Notes under the pieces: model-generated | The model's database searches: none | What the model was told of the DNA's origin: nothing | What the model saw: only the letters and a program-made list of their open reading frames with translations | Assembly (NCBI RefSeq): GCF_014191875.1 | Contig: NZ_JACHXD010000001.1 | Location: 186,001-250,000 of the forward strand | Direction: 5' to 3' | DNA length: 64,000 nt | DNA from: Pseudoduganella violacea | Lineage (GTDB): Bacteria > Pseudomonadota > Gammaproteobacteria > Burkholderiales > Burkholderiaceae_D | Translations under genes and position numbers: made by a program | Part shown: piece after piece, positions 35,856-44,341 of the stretch | Position numbering within the stretch: the stretch's first letter is position 1 | Layout of the letters: every line of letters begins with the position of its first letter

Positions 35856-38525
35856 TTACACCGATGCCGGATCGGCCTTGCCGGCGTCGATGCCGTAGCG
35901 CTGGATCGCCTCGGCAACCCGGCCACGCGGGATTGCGCCTTCGTCCGCCAGCGCTTTCAGGGCGGCCAGCACGATGAAGTGCCGGTCCACTTCAAAGAAG
36001 GTACGCAGCGATTCGCGCGTATCGGACCGGCCGAAACCGTCCGTGCCCAGGGAGACGAAACGGCGCTGTTCGACGAAGGGGCGGATCTGGTCGCCGACGA
36101 TCTTCATATAGTCGGTCGCCACCACCACCGGACCCGCGCGATCGCGCAGGCATTGCTGCACATACGGAATGCGCGGCTCGCTTTCGGGATGCAGCATATT
36201 CCAGCGCTCCGCCGCCAGGCCTTCGCGCCGCAGCTCGGTCAAGCTGGTGGCGCTCCACACATCGCTGGAGACGCCGAAGTCCGTCTTCAGCAATTCCCCC
36301 GCCGCAATCACTTCGCGCAGAATCGCGCCGCAGCCCATCAACTGCACATGCGGCTTGCCTTGCGCCGCGCTACCGTCGCTGAACAGGTAGAGTCCCTTCA
36401 GAATGCCCGCCTCCGTGCCTTCCTGCAGCGCGGGGTTCGGGTAGTTTTCGTTGAGCAGGGTAATGTAGTAGTAGATGTCTTCCTGTTCCACATACATGCG
36501 GCGCAGCCCGTCCTGGATGATGACCGCCAGCTCGTAGGCAAAGGTCGGGTCGTAGGAGACGCAGTTCGGAATGACCGAGGACAGCACATGGCTGTGGCCA
36601 TCGTCGTGCTGCAAGCCTTCGCCCATCAGCGTGGTGCGGCCGGAGGTGGCGCCGAGCAGGAAGCCGCGGGTACGCGCGTCGCCCGCCGCCCAGGTCAGGT
36701 CGCCCACCCTTTGCAGGCCGAACATGGAATAGAAGATGTAGAAGGGGATCGCGGCCAGGCCATGGTTGCTGTAGGCCGTTCCGGCCGCGATCCATGAGGA
36801 GATCGCGCCGGATTCGTTGATGCCTTCCTGCAGGATCTGGCCGTCCTTGGCCTCCTTGTAGTAACTGAGCTGGCCGGCATCCTGCGGCGTGTAGAGCTGT
36901 CCGAGATAGGAATGGATGCCGATCTGGCGGAACAGGCCTTCCATGCCGAAGGTGCGCGATTCGTCCGGTACGATGGGGATCACGAGCTTGCCCAGCTGCG
37001 GGTCTTTCAGCAGCGTGGTCAGGATGCGCACGAAGGACATGGTGGTCGAGACGCCGCGCTCGCCGCTATCCTTCAACTGCGTGGCAAAGGTGCTGAGCGG
37101 CGGCACCACCAGCGGCGCCACTTTGCTGATGCGGGCCGGGATGTATCCGCCCAGTTCCGCCCGGCGCTGCGCGAAGTAGCGCGCTTCCTCGCTGCCAGGT
37201 GCGGGTTTGAGGTAGGGCATCTCCGCCAACTGATCGTCCGACACCGGCAGCGCGAAGCGGTCGCGGAAGGCGCGCACCGCGTCGGCGCTCATCTTCTTCA
37301 GCTGGTGGTTGATGTTCTGGCCCTCTCCGGCCTCGCCCATGCCGAAGCCCTTGACCGTCTTGACCAGCACCACCGTGGGACGGCCCTCCGTGCGCACGGC
37401 TTGCGAATAGGCCGCGTAGACTTTCTCCGGATCGTGGCCGCCGCGCGTCAAGGCCCAGATTTCATCGTCCGACATATGCGCCACGAGTTCCAGCAGCTGC
37501 GGATATTTGCCGAAGAAATGCTCGCGCACATAGGCGCCGTTCTGCGACTTGAAGGTCTGGTATTCGCCGTCGACGCATTCCATCATACGCTGGCGCAGCA
37601 GGCCTGTGGTATCGCGTTTGAGCAGATCGTCCCAGCCGCTGCCCCACAGCACCTTGATGACGTTCCAGCCCGCCGCGCGGAAGGTGCCTTCGAGTTCCTG
37701 CACAATCTTGCTGTTGCCGCGCACCGGTCCATCGAGGCGCTGCAGATTGCAGTTGACGACGAAGATCAGATTGTCGAGCCGCTCGCGGCCGCCCAGCGAG
37801 ATCGCCGCCAGCGATTCCGGCTGGTCCATCTCGCCGTCGCCAAGGAAGGCCCAGACCTTGCGGCCCTGGTGTTTCAGCAGCCCGCGATATTCCAGATAGC
37901 GCATGAAGCGCGCCTGGTAAGCCGCCGTCAGCGGGCCAAGGCCCATGGACACGGTGGGGAACTGCCAGAAATCCGGCATCAGGCGCGGATGCGGATAGGA
38001 CGACAAGCCCTCGCGTCCTGCTTCGCGGCGGAAGTTGTCCAGCTGCGCCCCGCTGATGCGTCCCTCCAGGTAGGCGCGGCCATAGATGCCGGGAGCGGAG
38101 TGGCCCTGGATGTAGACCATATCGCCGCCAAAGGTGTCGGTGCGGCCACGGAAGAAGTGGTTGAATCCGACGTCATACAGGACGGCGGCGGATTGGTAGG
38201 TGGCGATGTGTCCACCCACATTGGAATACTTACCGGCCCGCAGCACCATGACCATGGCGTTCCAGCGGATATACGCGTTCAGGCGCTGTTCCACGCCGAG
38301 GTCGCCCGGATAGGCAGGCTGGCGCTCGCGGGAAATGGTGTTGACATAGGCCGTCGTCACCCGCCCGTGCAGATCGCCGTGCTGGGTGACGTCAAAATCC
38401 GTCAGTTGGTCGATCAGATAGTGGGCGCGCGGCCGGCCTTCGGCCGCGACGACGGCTTCCAGCGCCGCCAGCCACTCTCGTGTCTCTTGCGGATCGACGT
38501 CGGGAATTACAAGGGGCTGAGTCAT
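35856..38525 (-). CDS. aceE: Pyruvate dehydrogenase E1 component, homodimeric type (orphan)
   Basis: 889 residues. It decarboxylates a 2-oxo acid (pyruvate in the family) with thiamine diphosphate and acylates the E2 lipoyl group. The ThDP motif is GDGEMDQPES at residues 229-238. Pyr domain GINESGAISSWIAAG and the C-terminal transketolase-like domain are intact. ATG 38525 gives the MTQPLVIPDVDPQETREWL N-terminus. No E2 or E3 gene is adjacent, unlike the usual aceEF-lpd cluster, so this may be a second E1 with another 2-oxo acid or condition. ATTGCATTTGCAAT-type dyads lie in the promoter region shared with the MarR gene. Confidence 0.93.
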   Translation of the reverse strand: MTQPLVIPDVDPQETREWLAALEAVVAAEGRPRAHYLIDQLTDFDVTQHGDLHGRVTTAYVNTISRERQPAYPGDLGVEQRLNAYIRWNAMVMVLRAGKYSNVGGHIATYQSAAVLYDVGFNHFFRGRTDTFGGDMVYIQGHSAPGIYGRAYLEGRISGAQLDNFRREAGREGLSSYPHPRLMPDFWQFPTVSMGLGPLTAAYQARFMRYLEYRGLLKHQGRKVWAFLGDGEMDQPESLAAISLGGRERLDNLIFVVNCNLQRLDGPVRGNSKIVQELEGTFRAAGWNVIKVLWGSGWDDLLKRDTTGLLRQRMMECVDGEYQTFKSQNGAYVREHFFGKYPQLLELVAHMSDDEIWALTRGGHDPEKVYAAYSQAVRTEGRPTVVLVKTVKGFGMGEAGEGQNINHQLKKMSADAVRAFRDRFALPVSDDQLAEMPYLKPAPGSEEARYFAQRRAELGGYIPARISKVAPLVVPPLSTFATQLKDSGERGVSTTMSFVRILTTLLKDPQLGKLVIPIVPDESRTFGMEGLFRQIGIHSYLGQLYTPQDAGQLSYYKEAKDGQILQEGINESGAISSWIAAGTAYSNHGLAAIPFYIFYSMFGLQRVGDLTWAAGDARTRGFLLGATSGRTTLMGEGLQHDDGHSHVLSSVIPNCVSYDPTFAYELAVIIQDGLRRMYVEQEDIYYYITLLNENYPNPALQEGTEAGILKGLYLFSDGSAAQGKPHVQLMGCGAILREVIAAGELLKTDFGVSSDVWSATSLTELRREGLAAERWNMLHPESEPRIPYVQQCLRDRAGPVVVATDYMKIVGDQIRPFVEQRRFVSLGTDGFGRSDTRESLRTFFEVDRHFIVLAALKALADEGAIPRGRVAEAIQRYGIDAGKADPASV

Positions 38526-38599
38526 GGCATATCTCCTGGAAAATAGAAAAGGCAATGTTGTCGGGCTGCTTCATGGATGCAAGACGTAATGGTCGATGA

Positions 38600-38661
38600 A
38601 TTGCATTTGCAATCATAGCATTTGCAATCGTTTGAGTGTGGGATAGAATTGCATTTGTAAT
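38600..38661. promoter_or_regulatory. Three MarR-type dyads between aceE and marR
   Basis: ATTGCATTTGCAAT (38600-38613), ATAGCATTTGCAAT (38615-38628) and ATTGCATTTGTAAT (38648-38661). The first is a perfect TGCAAT dyad and the others differ by one base. They occupy the 161-bp divergent aceE/marR region; the last ends 26 bp before the MarR ATG. Very similar sites occur in front of the aceE-like fragment gene (40259-40287). Probable operators of the encoded MarR protein (inference). Confidence 0.65.
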
Positions 38662-38686
38662 CGAAACAAGGCGGGGGAAAATATTT

Positions 38687-39136
38687 ATGACAGCGAAGGA
38701 ACCGGATCTTTGGTTCTCATTTGTGCGCGCGCATCGGACGATGATCCGGGAGGTGGAGCGCCGCCTGGCCGCAGCCGGCCTGCCCAGCTACGCCTGGTAT
38801 GACACGCTATGGGGTCTGGAAAGCGGACCCGATGGGACGCGGCGCATGCACGAACTGGCCGACGCGCTGGCCATCGAGCGCTATAACCTGACAAGGCTGG
38901 TGGACCGCCTGGAACAGGAAGGTCTTGTCACGCGCGCCCGCTCCGCCGAAGACGGCCGGGCCGCCTACGCCTCCATCACCAAGGAAGGCCGCGCGCTGCG
39001 CAAGAAGATGTGGAAGGTGTACGAATCCACCGTCGCCGAATTATTCCTCAAGCAGTTCAGCGCTGGCGAACAGGCCGGCCTGGCCGAAGGACTGGATCGC
39101 GCGATCGACGCCGTCAAGGCATCGACAGGCCAATAG
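38687..39136 (+). CDS. MarR family transcriptional regulator
   Basis: A 149-residue winged-helix regulator. HTH and wing: RRMHELADALAIERYNLTRLVDRLEQEGLVTRARSAEDGR (about residues 50-90). There is no Cys, which argues against an OhrR-type peroxide sensor despite ohr being nearby. Start at 38687 follows GGGGGAAAA. It is divergent from aceE and convergent with the aceE-like fragment gene; dyads shared by all three promoters make it the likely local regulator. Confidence 0.9.
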   Translation: MTAKEPDLWFSFVRAHRTMIREVERRLAAAGLPSYAWYDTLWGLESGPDGTRRMHELADALAIERYNLTRLVDRLEQEGLVTRARSAEDGRAAYASITKEGRALRKKMWKVYESTVAELFLKQFSAGEQAGLAEGLDRAIDAVKASTGQ

Positions 39137-39138
39137 CT

Positions 39139-40239
39139 TTACGCAAGCCGGTAGCGCTCCAGCGCCTCTTTGGCACGGCCGAGCGGGATGCGTCCTTCCT
39201 CGCCCAATGCTTTGAGCGCGAGGGCGGCAATCCATTGGGTGCTGTCTGTTCCGGCGCGTAGCGGATGCGAGTCGGCGCCAAGCGCCGCGAAGCGTGCCGG
39301 CACGAAGCCGCCGATCTGGCTGGCGATATTCTGCGCATAGCCGGTCACGGCCAGCACCGGCGATGCGCTGCCGCCAAGACAGGTCTGGAGGTGCGAACCT
39401 CTCTTCTCCGCACGGGGATGCAGCGTATTCCAACGCTCCGCCGCATAAGCATCCCGCGCCAGGCGCGTATAGCTTGGGCAGCTCCATATCTCGCTCGCCA
39501 CGCCCCAATCCTGCTGGAGCAGCTTCGCCGCGCGCTCCACCTGCGACAAGGTTTTGCCGGCTCCCAACAGCCGCACGCTTGCCGTGGATGTCTCCTGGAG
39601 GGGCGCTGCGCAGTACATGCCCTTGAAGGCATGCAGCCCATCGGCCGCTGACAGCGCGCGCGCATCGCCACCGTCGGCATGCGCAGAGAAATACACGAAT
39701 CCCGGTTCGCCATCGATGTAAAGCGCATGCAGTGCCGCACGCAGGATGGCGAGCGTTTCGGCGCCGGAGGCGGGGTCGTATGGCGTGCCGTCCGCCATGG
39801 CGGAGAGCCACAGGGGCAAGGCCGGCTGCACGCTCTTTGGCCAGCGTGAACTGAACGCCTCCGCGTCATTGCAGAAGATGCCCTGGCTTGTCGTTTCCGC
39901 CAGCGCCGCACGCAACCCCGCGACGGATTCCGAACGCATCAGATAGAGCAGCGGCTTCTCGCGCCGCTGACATTCGCTGCGCAGCCACAACGGCCAGGCG
40001 CTGATGTTGTGATGGCCGTCTGCCGCGCTGGCATGCACCTCCGCGTCCCGCCCCACCGCCCGGACAATCCAGGCGCTGCCCTGCTCCAGGCGATTGGCTA
40101 TCGCATGCATTGCAGTACGTGGCGAAGCGCTCCGGCAATGCGCGCTCAGTGCATCATCGTCCAAGCGATCCAGACAGCTTGCGGCGGCATGCCGCATTTC
40201 CCGCATCGACTCCGGCAGATGAAAACGCTCCAGCTCCAT
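39139..40239 (-). CDS. Diverged C-terminal pyruvate dehydrogenase E1-like protein
   Basis: 366 residues. From V222 to the end (VRLLGAGKTLSQVERAAKLL, DAYAAERWNTLHP, PVLAVTGYAQNIASQIGGFV, EEGRIPLGRAKEALERY) it follows the C-terminal domain of the neighbouring AceE from V727 on. Residues about 150-215 (YDPASGAETLAILRAALHALY) follow the end of its Pyr domain. The ThDP/Mg-binding GDG domain is absent, so it cannot be a complete E1. The frame is intact and codon use is normal, which argues against recent decay. Dyads like those at aceE/marR lie 20-48 bp upstream. Confidence 0.8.
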   Translation of the reverse strand: MELERFHLPESMREMRHAAASCLDRLDDDALSAHCRSASPRTAMHAIANRLEQGSAWIVRAVGRDAEVHASAADGHHNISAWPLWLRSECQRREKPLLYLMRSESVAGLRAALAETTSQGIFCNDAEAFSSRWPKSVQPALPLWLSAMADGTPYDPASGAETLAILRAALHALYIDGEPGFVYFSAHADGGDARALSAADGLHAFKGMYCAAPLQETSTASVRLLGAGKTLSQVERAAKLLQQDWGVASEIWSCPSYTRLARDAYAAERWNTLHPRAEKRGSHLQTCLGGSASPVLAVTGYAQNIASQIGGFVPARFAALGADSHPLRAGTDSTQWIAALALKALGEEGRIPLGRAKEALERYRLA

Positions 40240-40258
40240 GGCATGCCTCTATCACACG

Positions 40259-40287
40259 ATTGCAATTACAACGATTGTAAATGCAAT
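40259..40287. promoter_or_regulatory. MarR-type dyads before the E1-like fragment gene
   Basis: ATTGTAAATGCAAT (40274-40287) is the reverse-complement form of the aceE/marR sites with one mismatch. A weaker copy, ATTGCAATTACAAC (40259-40272), is offset by 15 bp, the same offset as between the first two sites at 38600 and 38615. Confidence 0.6.
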
Positions 40288-40369
40288 CAATTAATGTATC
40301 AAGGATGAGCGCTGACGATGGTCGTCGGGGCAGCGTAAAAATTCTTTAAAAATCGCTTGCAATTAAATC

Positions 40370-40389
40370 GCACACTATTTATAGTGTGC
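40370..40389. promoter_or_regulatory. Palindrome upstream of ohr
   Basis: GCACACTAT-TT-ATAGTGTGC, a perfect 9-bp dyad 85 bp upstream of the ohr ATG, with a further half-site TAGCACACTA at 40428-40437. Candidate operator for ohr control; the cognate regulator is not identified in the window. Confidence 0.5.
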
Positions 40390-40473
40390 ATATGGGCGCT
40401 GCAAACAGTAAGCGGAATCCCAACAAATAGCACACTACTGAATCGTCAACTATTAAACTGAAAGGATTTCACC

Positions 40474-40899
40474 ATGTCTATCAAACAAGTTCTGTACCGC
40501 GCCAACGCCAAATCCACCGGTGGCCGCGAAGGCCGTTCCGTCAGCAATGACGGCGTGCTGGACGTGAAACTGACCACGCCGAAGGAACTGGGCGGCAATG
40601 GCGCCGTCGGCACCAATCCGGAACAGCTGTTCGCCGCCGGCTACTCGGCCTGCTTCATCGGCGCGATGAAATTCGTCGGCGGCCGCGACAAGATCGCCGT
40701 GCCGGCCGACACCTCGATCGACGCCACCGTCGGCATCGGTGCCATCGAAACCGGCTTCGGCATCGAAGTGGAACTGAAAATTTCGCTGCCAGGCCTGGAC
40801 CGTGCCAGCGCCGAGAAACTGGTGCAGGCCGCCCACATCGTCTGCCCATACTCGAACGCCACCCGCGGCAATATCGACGTGACCCTGACGATCGTGTAA
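40474..40899 (+). CDS. ohr: Organic hydroperoxide resistance protein
   Basis: A 141-residue Ohr/OsmC-family thiol peroxidase that detoxifies organic hydroperoxides. The reactive Cys lies in [13 protein letters not shown] and the resolving Cys in [12 protein letters not shown]. An AAAGGATTT ribosome site precedes the ATG. A 9-bp dyad upstream suggests repressor control. Length and motifs are fully typical. Confidence 0.94.
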   Translation: MSIKQVLYRANAKSTGGREGRSVSNDGVLDVKLTTPKELGGNGAVGTNPEQLFAAGYSACFIGAMKFVGGRDKIAVPADTSIDATVGIGAIETGFGIEVELKISLPGLDRASAEKLVQAAHIVCPYSNATRGNIDVTLTIV

Positions 40900-40938
40900 G
40901 AAGCCGTACAATGGTCGCCTCACTTCACAGGGGCGATC

Positions 40939-41391
40939 ATGATCGAATGGCAGTGGCGGGACTTTGACGGCATTCCGGGCCGGCACTTGTATGAGCTGCT
41001 GCGCCAGCGCCAGGACGTGTTCGTGCTGGAGCAGCAGTGCCTATATCCCGATCTGGATGGCTACGACCAGGGCGCCCACCACCTGCTGGGATGGCGCGAG
41101 ATAGGCGGCAAGCGCGAGCTGGCCGCCTATCTGCGCTGCATCGCGCCCGGCGTGAAATTTCCCGAAATGTCGCTGGGCCGCGTGCTGACCACGGCCGCCG
41201 CGCGCGGCATCGGCGCCGGACGGCTGCTGGTGGCCGAAGGCGTGCGCCAGGCCGAATTGCAGCATCCGGGCCACCGCATCCGCATTGGCGCGCAAGCGCA
41301 TCTGGAACAGTTCTATGCCGGCTTTGGCTTCCGGACCATCTCCGCACCTTACGACGAAGACGGCATCGCGCACATCGACATGCTGCGCTGA
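40939..41391 (+). CDS. GNAT family N-acetyltransferase (ElaA-like)
   Basis: A 150-residue GNAT protein. DLDGYDQGAHHLLGW and the acetyl-CoA loop LGRVLTTAAARGIGAGRLLVAEG match the ElaA subgroup, of unknown physiological substrate. It lies 39 bp after ohr on the same strand and may be co-transcribed. Its stop is 4 bp from that of the convergent kinase gene. Confidence 0.88.
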   Translation: MIEWQWRDFDGIPGRHLYELLRQRQDVFVLEQQCLYPDLDGYDQGAHHLLGWREIGGKRELAAYLRCIAPGVKFPEMSLGRVLTTAAARGIGAGRLLVAEGVRQAELQHPGHRIRIGAQAHLEQFYAGFGFRTISAPYDEDGIAHIDMLR

Positions 41392-41395
41392 GCGC

Positions 41396-42694
41396 TCAGA
41401 AAGTCACGATGAAGCGCGCGCCGCTGCTGACGGTGCGCGCGTAACGCACCGTGCCGCCATTGCCATGCACCAGATGGCGCACCATGGCCAGGCCAATGCC
41501 GCGTCCCTGTTTTTTGGTGGAGAAGAAAGGCGTGAAAATATGCGCCGCCAGCTCGTCCGGCACGCCCGGGCCATTGTCGGCCACTTCGATGCGCAAGCGC
41601 CCTCCACGGCTTAAGCGGGCACTGACCGTAGCCGTGGGGCGGGCTTGCGCGGCCGTGGCTTCCGCCGCGTTTTTCAGCAGATTGATCAGCGCCTGTTCCA
41701 GCTGGCCGGGATCGACCAGCACTTCCAGCGAGGCCGGTTCGACCGAGAATTCAGCGTTGCCGCCGCGCGCCTGCCAGTCCGCCGCCAGCAGCGCCGCGAG
41801 GCGGGCGAACAAATCGCCCAGGCGCACGCGCTCGGGCTGTGCCTCCGGCACGGTGGACAGGCTGCGGTAGCTGCCGACGAAATCGGCCAGGCTGGCGGCG
41901 CGGCGCGCGATGGCGTCGAGCGAGGTGCGCAAATCGTCAGCCAGTTCCGCCGCTTGCGCCGGCTGCGGCGCCTGCATTTCCTCCAGCAGCTCGCGCGCAG
42001 TGCGCGACAGCGAGGCGACCGGGGTCAGGGAATTCATGATCTCGTGCGTCAGGATGTGCACCAACTGGCGCCAGGCGTTCAAGGCCTCGGCTTCCAGTTC
42101 GCTTTCCACCGGCAGCAGGGCGGCGATGCGCTGACCCTCGCCCTGCACCGTCAGCGCGGAAACGGCCAGCATGGCGCGCTCCAGGCCGCGTTCCGTATCG
42201 AAGCTGATCAGATTACGCTGGTCGGCCGGCTGTGCCGCCAATACCTCGCACAACTGCTGCGGCGCGCTGGCGCGGCCCGGCGCCAGCAGGCGGCGCGCAT
42301 TGGCGTTCAATGGTGTGGCCTCGCCCGCGCCGCTCAGATGGGCGATGCGGAACAGTGCAATCGGCGCATGCTCCAGGCGCGCTTCCAGCGCCAGCGCGGC
42401 GGGATGCAAGCCCTGCCAGTTGGCCATGCCATCATCGCCATCGGTGGTGGACGTGGCGCGGCCGGCGGGCAGAAAGGCGCTGGCCGGGGCTTCGCGGCGC
42501 GGCTGTCGCACTTCCAGCTTACTTAAGCCATGCCACATCAAGGCCGCAGCTGCCGCCGCGCCGATGCCGCATAGCGCCAGCAGGCGCGGGCTGTCCGGCT
42601 GCGCGTACAGCACGGACGTGGCAGCCGCCGACACCGCCATCAGGACCAGCGCGCCAGCGACCAGGGCCAGCTTGGGGCCGCGCTCAGATGCCAT
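41396..42694 (-). CDS. Sensor histidine kinase (NtrY-like)
   Basis: 432 residues. Two N-terminal membrane helices lie about residues 9-31 and 38-55 with almost no periplasmic loop, then a PAS-like region. The dimerisation His is H217 (LVHILTHEIMNSLTPVASL), and the ATPase domain has LINLLKNAAEA (N box), ADNGPGVP and GRGIGLAMVRH. It autophosphorylates and passes phosphate to the sigma-54 activator encoded just upstream (11-bp overlap). The signal is probably sensed in or at the membrane. Confidence 0.9.
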   Translation of the reverse strand: MASERGPKLALVAGALVLMAVSAAATSVLYAQPDSPRLLALCGIGAAAAAALMWHGLSKLEVRQPRREAPASAFLPAGRATSTTDGDDGMANWQGLHPAALALEARLEHAPIALFRIAHLSGAGEATPLNANARRLLAPGRASAPQQLCEVLAAQPADQRNLISFDTERGLERAMLAVSALTVQGEGQRIAALLPVESELEAEALNAWRQLVHILTHEIMNSLTPVASLSRTARELLEEMQAPQPAQAAELADDLRTSLDAIARRAASLADFVGSYRSLSTVPEAQPERVRLGDLFARLAALLAADWQARGGNAEFSVEPASLEVLVDPGQLEQALINLLKNAAEATAAQARPTATVSARLSRGGRLRIEVADNGPGVPDELAAHIFTPFFSTKKQGRGIGLAMVRHLVHGNGGTVRYARTVSSGARFIVTF

Positions 42695-44078
42695 GCTTGC
42701 CCAGCTTGCGGTACAGGGCGGCGCGGCTCACGCCCAGCAGGCGGGCCGTGTAGCTGATATTGCCTTTCGCCTGGGCCAGCGCCGCTTCGATCGCATCGCG
42801 TTCCAGCACATGCAGCTTCAATTCGTCCGGCGCGCCACGCAAGCCGGCCGCTTCCGCGAGCACTTCGTCTGTCACCGGTTCAACAATGGCAGGAACGCTG
42901 CCGCCGCCCAGGTTCATGCCAAAGTCTTCGGCAAGGTAGTCCTCGCCCGCGCACAGGATCACGGCACGCTCGCAGGCGTGGCGCAGCGCGCGCACATTGC
43001 CGATCCAGGCATGCGCCTGCAAGACCTGCAGGGCCGCGGCATTCAGCGCGCGCGCCGGACGCTGGTACTGCCGGCTGTAATGCTCCAGATAGTGATGCAG
43101 CAGGGCCGGAATATCTTCGCGCCGTTCGCGCAAGGGCGGCACTCGGATCACGATGGTGTTCAGGCGGAACAGCAGGTCGGTGCGGAAGACGGCCGGATCG
43201 AACAGGCTGGCCTCATCCAGATTGGTGGCGCTGACGATGCGCACGTCGATGGTCTCGGCGCGGTCGGCGCCCAGCGGCGTGACTTCGCGCCGCTCCAGCG
43301 CCGTCAACAGCTTGGCCTGCGCCGCCAGACCCAGATTGCCGACTTCATCGAGAAAGAGCGTGCCGCCGCGCGCGGCCTGGAAACGTCCGGCGCGGTCGGC
43401 CTTGGCGTCGGTGAACGATCCCTTGCGGTGGCCGAACAGCTCACTCTCGAACGTCGCTTCGGGCAGCGTGCCCATGTCCACCGGCAGGAAGACGCCGGCG
43501 GCGCGGCGCGATGCCAGATGAATGGCGCGCGCCACCAGCTCCTTGCCCACGCCGTTCTCGCCCAGCACCAGCACATTGGCGGCGGTGGGGCCGACGCTGG
43601 CGATCATGCGCTTGACGGCGCGCATGGCGGCCGATTCGCCCATCAGCGCATCGGTGGCGACGTTCGCGGACAGGCTGTCGGCGCGCCGCTCCTGGCGCGC
43701 CAGCGCCGTTTCCACGGCCGCCAGCAGGCGCGCATTGTCCCAGGGCTTGGTGATGAAATCGCTGGCGCCGCGCTTCAGCGCTTCCACCGCCAGCGGCACA
43801 TCGGCATAGGCGGTCAACGCGATTACAGCGGGAGCGCCGGGATGGCGCCGCAGCAGCTCCAGCGTGGCCAGGCCTTCGGCGCCGTCGGTGCGGCCAGGCG
43901 TGAAATTCAAATCCAGCAGCACCAGATCAGGGGCCGAGGCTTGCAGCAAGGCAGGCAGACCCGCCGGATCGTGCAGCACGGAGATTTTGCCGTGATGGCG
44001 GCGCAGCAGCATCTGCGCGGCGTAGGCGACGTCGGGATCGTCGTCGAGGATCAGGATGTGTGCTGCGGAATCGGCCAT
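42684..44078 (-). CDS. Sigma-54-dependent response regulator (NtrC family)
   Basis: 464 residues. The receiver domain has phospho-acceptor D56 (LVLLDLNFTPG). The AAA+ domain has Walker A GENGVGKELVARAIH and GGTLFLDEVGNLG; the C-terminal Fis-type HTH is GNISYTARLLGVSRAALYRKLGKHG. The sigma-54 contact loop, normally GAFTGA, is GSFTDA here (residues 220-225). Start 44078 (MADSAAHILILDDD). The divergent exporter operon has a consensus sigma-54 promoter and dyads in the intergenic region, so it is the probable target. Confidence 0.92.
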   Translation of the reverse strand: MADSAAHILILDDDPDVAYAAQMLLRRHHGKISVLHDPAGLPALLQASAPDLVLLDLNFTPGRTDGAEGLATLELLRRHPGAPAVIALTAYADVPLAVEALKRGASDFITKPWDNARLLAAVETALARQERRADSLSANVATDALMGESAAMRAVKRMIASVGPTAANVLVLGENGVGKELVARAIHLASRRAAGVFLPVDMGTLPEATFESELFGHRKGSFTDAKADRAGRFQAARGGTLFLDEVGNLGLAAQAKLLTALERREVTPLGADRAETIDVRIVSATNLDEASLFDPAVFRTDLLFRLNTIVIRVPPLRERREDIPALLHHYLEHYSRQYQRPARALNAAALQVLQAHAWIGNVRALRHACERAVILCAGEDYLAEDFGMNLGGGSVPAIVEPVTDEVLAEAAGLRGAPDELKLHVLERDAIEAALAQAKGNISYTARLLGVSRAALYRKLGKHGI

Positions 44079-44154
44079 GGCGTGGGAATGGGTGGGACTC
44101 GCCGGGCATTCTAGCAGTCCATCCGCAGGCCGCAAACGCCGGCCGGCGCAACGC

Positions 44155-44211
44155 GGACATATTGTCCGGAAACGGACAGCTGCCGCTGTTCGGAGCCGTA
44201 CAGCGGCAGCC
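44155..44211 (+). promoter_or_regulatory. Upstream activator dyads for the exporter promoter
   Basis: CGGACA-TAT-TGTCCG-GAAA-CGGACA (44155-44179) gives two overlapping dyads, including TGTCCG-N4-CGGACA. It is followed at once by GCTGCCGCTGT-N10-ACAGCGGCAGC (44180-44211), a perfect 11-bp inverted repeat. They lie 80-135 bp upstream of the sigma-54 promoter, the usual place for NtrC-type enhancer sites. Confidence 0.65.
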
Positions 44212-44289
44212 ACCGGCGCGCCGCATCGCGCATCGTGCGTCCAGCGCCAGCCCTGTATCCATGCGGCTTGCGCCATCGACTTGGATGTC

Positions 44290-44305
44290 TGGCACGCGGC
44301 TTGCT
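44290..44305 (+). promoter_or_regulatory. Sigma-54 (-24/-12) promoter
   Basis: TGGCACG-CGGC-TTGCT matches the RpoN consensus TGGCACG-N4-TTGCW exactly. Transcription would start near 44316, about 26 bases before the adaptor gene ATG at 44342. It faces away from the sigma-54 activator gene. Confidence 0.85.
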
Positions 44306-44341
44306 GTAGCAGGCCTTCATGAATCGCTATTCTCAGCAACG

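Noticed and set aside
36912..38546. Long open frame opposite aceE
   Set aside because: No motif, His/Arg-rich composition; the aceE frame is fully conserved.
38687..39136. OhrR peroxide sensor identity for the MarR protein near ohr
   Set aside because: The protein contains no Cys, and its probable sites differ from the dyad upstream of ohr.
39139..40239. Decayed aceE pseudogene
   Set aside because: The frame is intact over 366 codons with its own upstream dyads and no in-frame stops; treated as a real gene, with the doubt noted.
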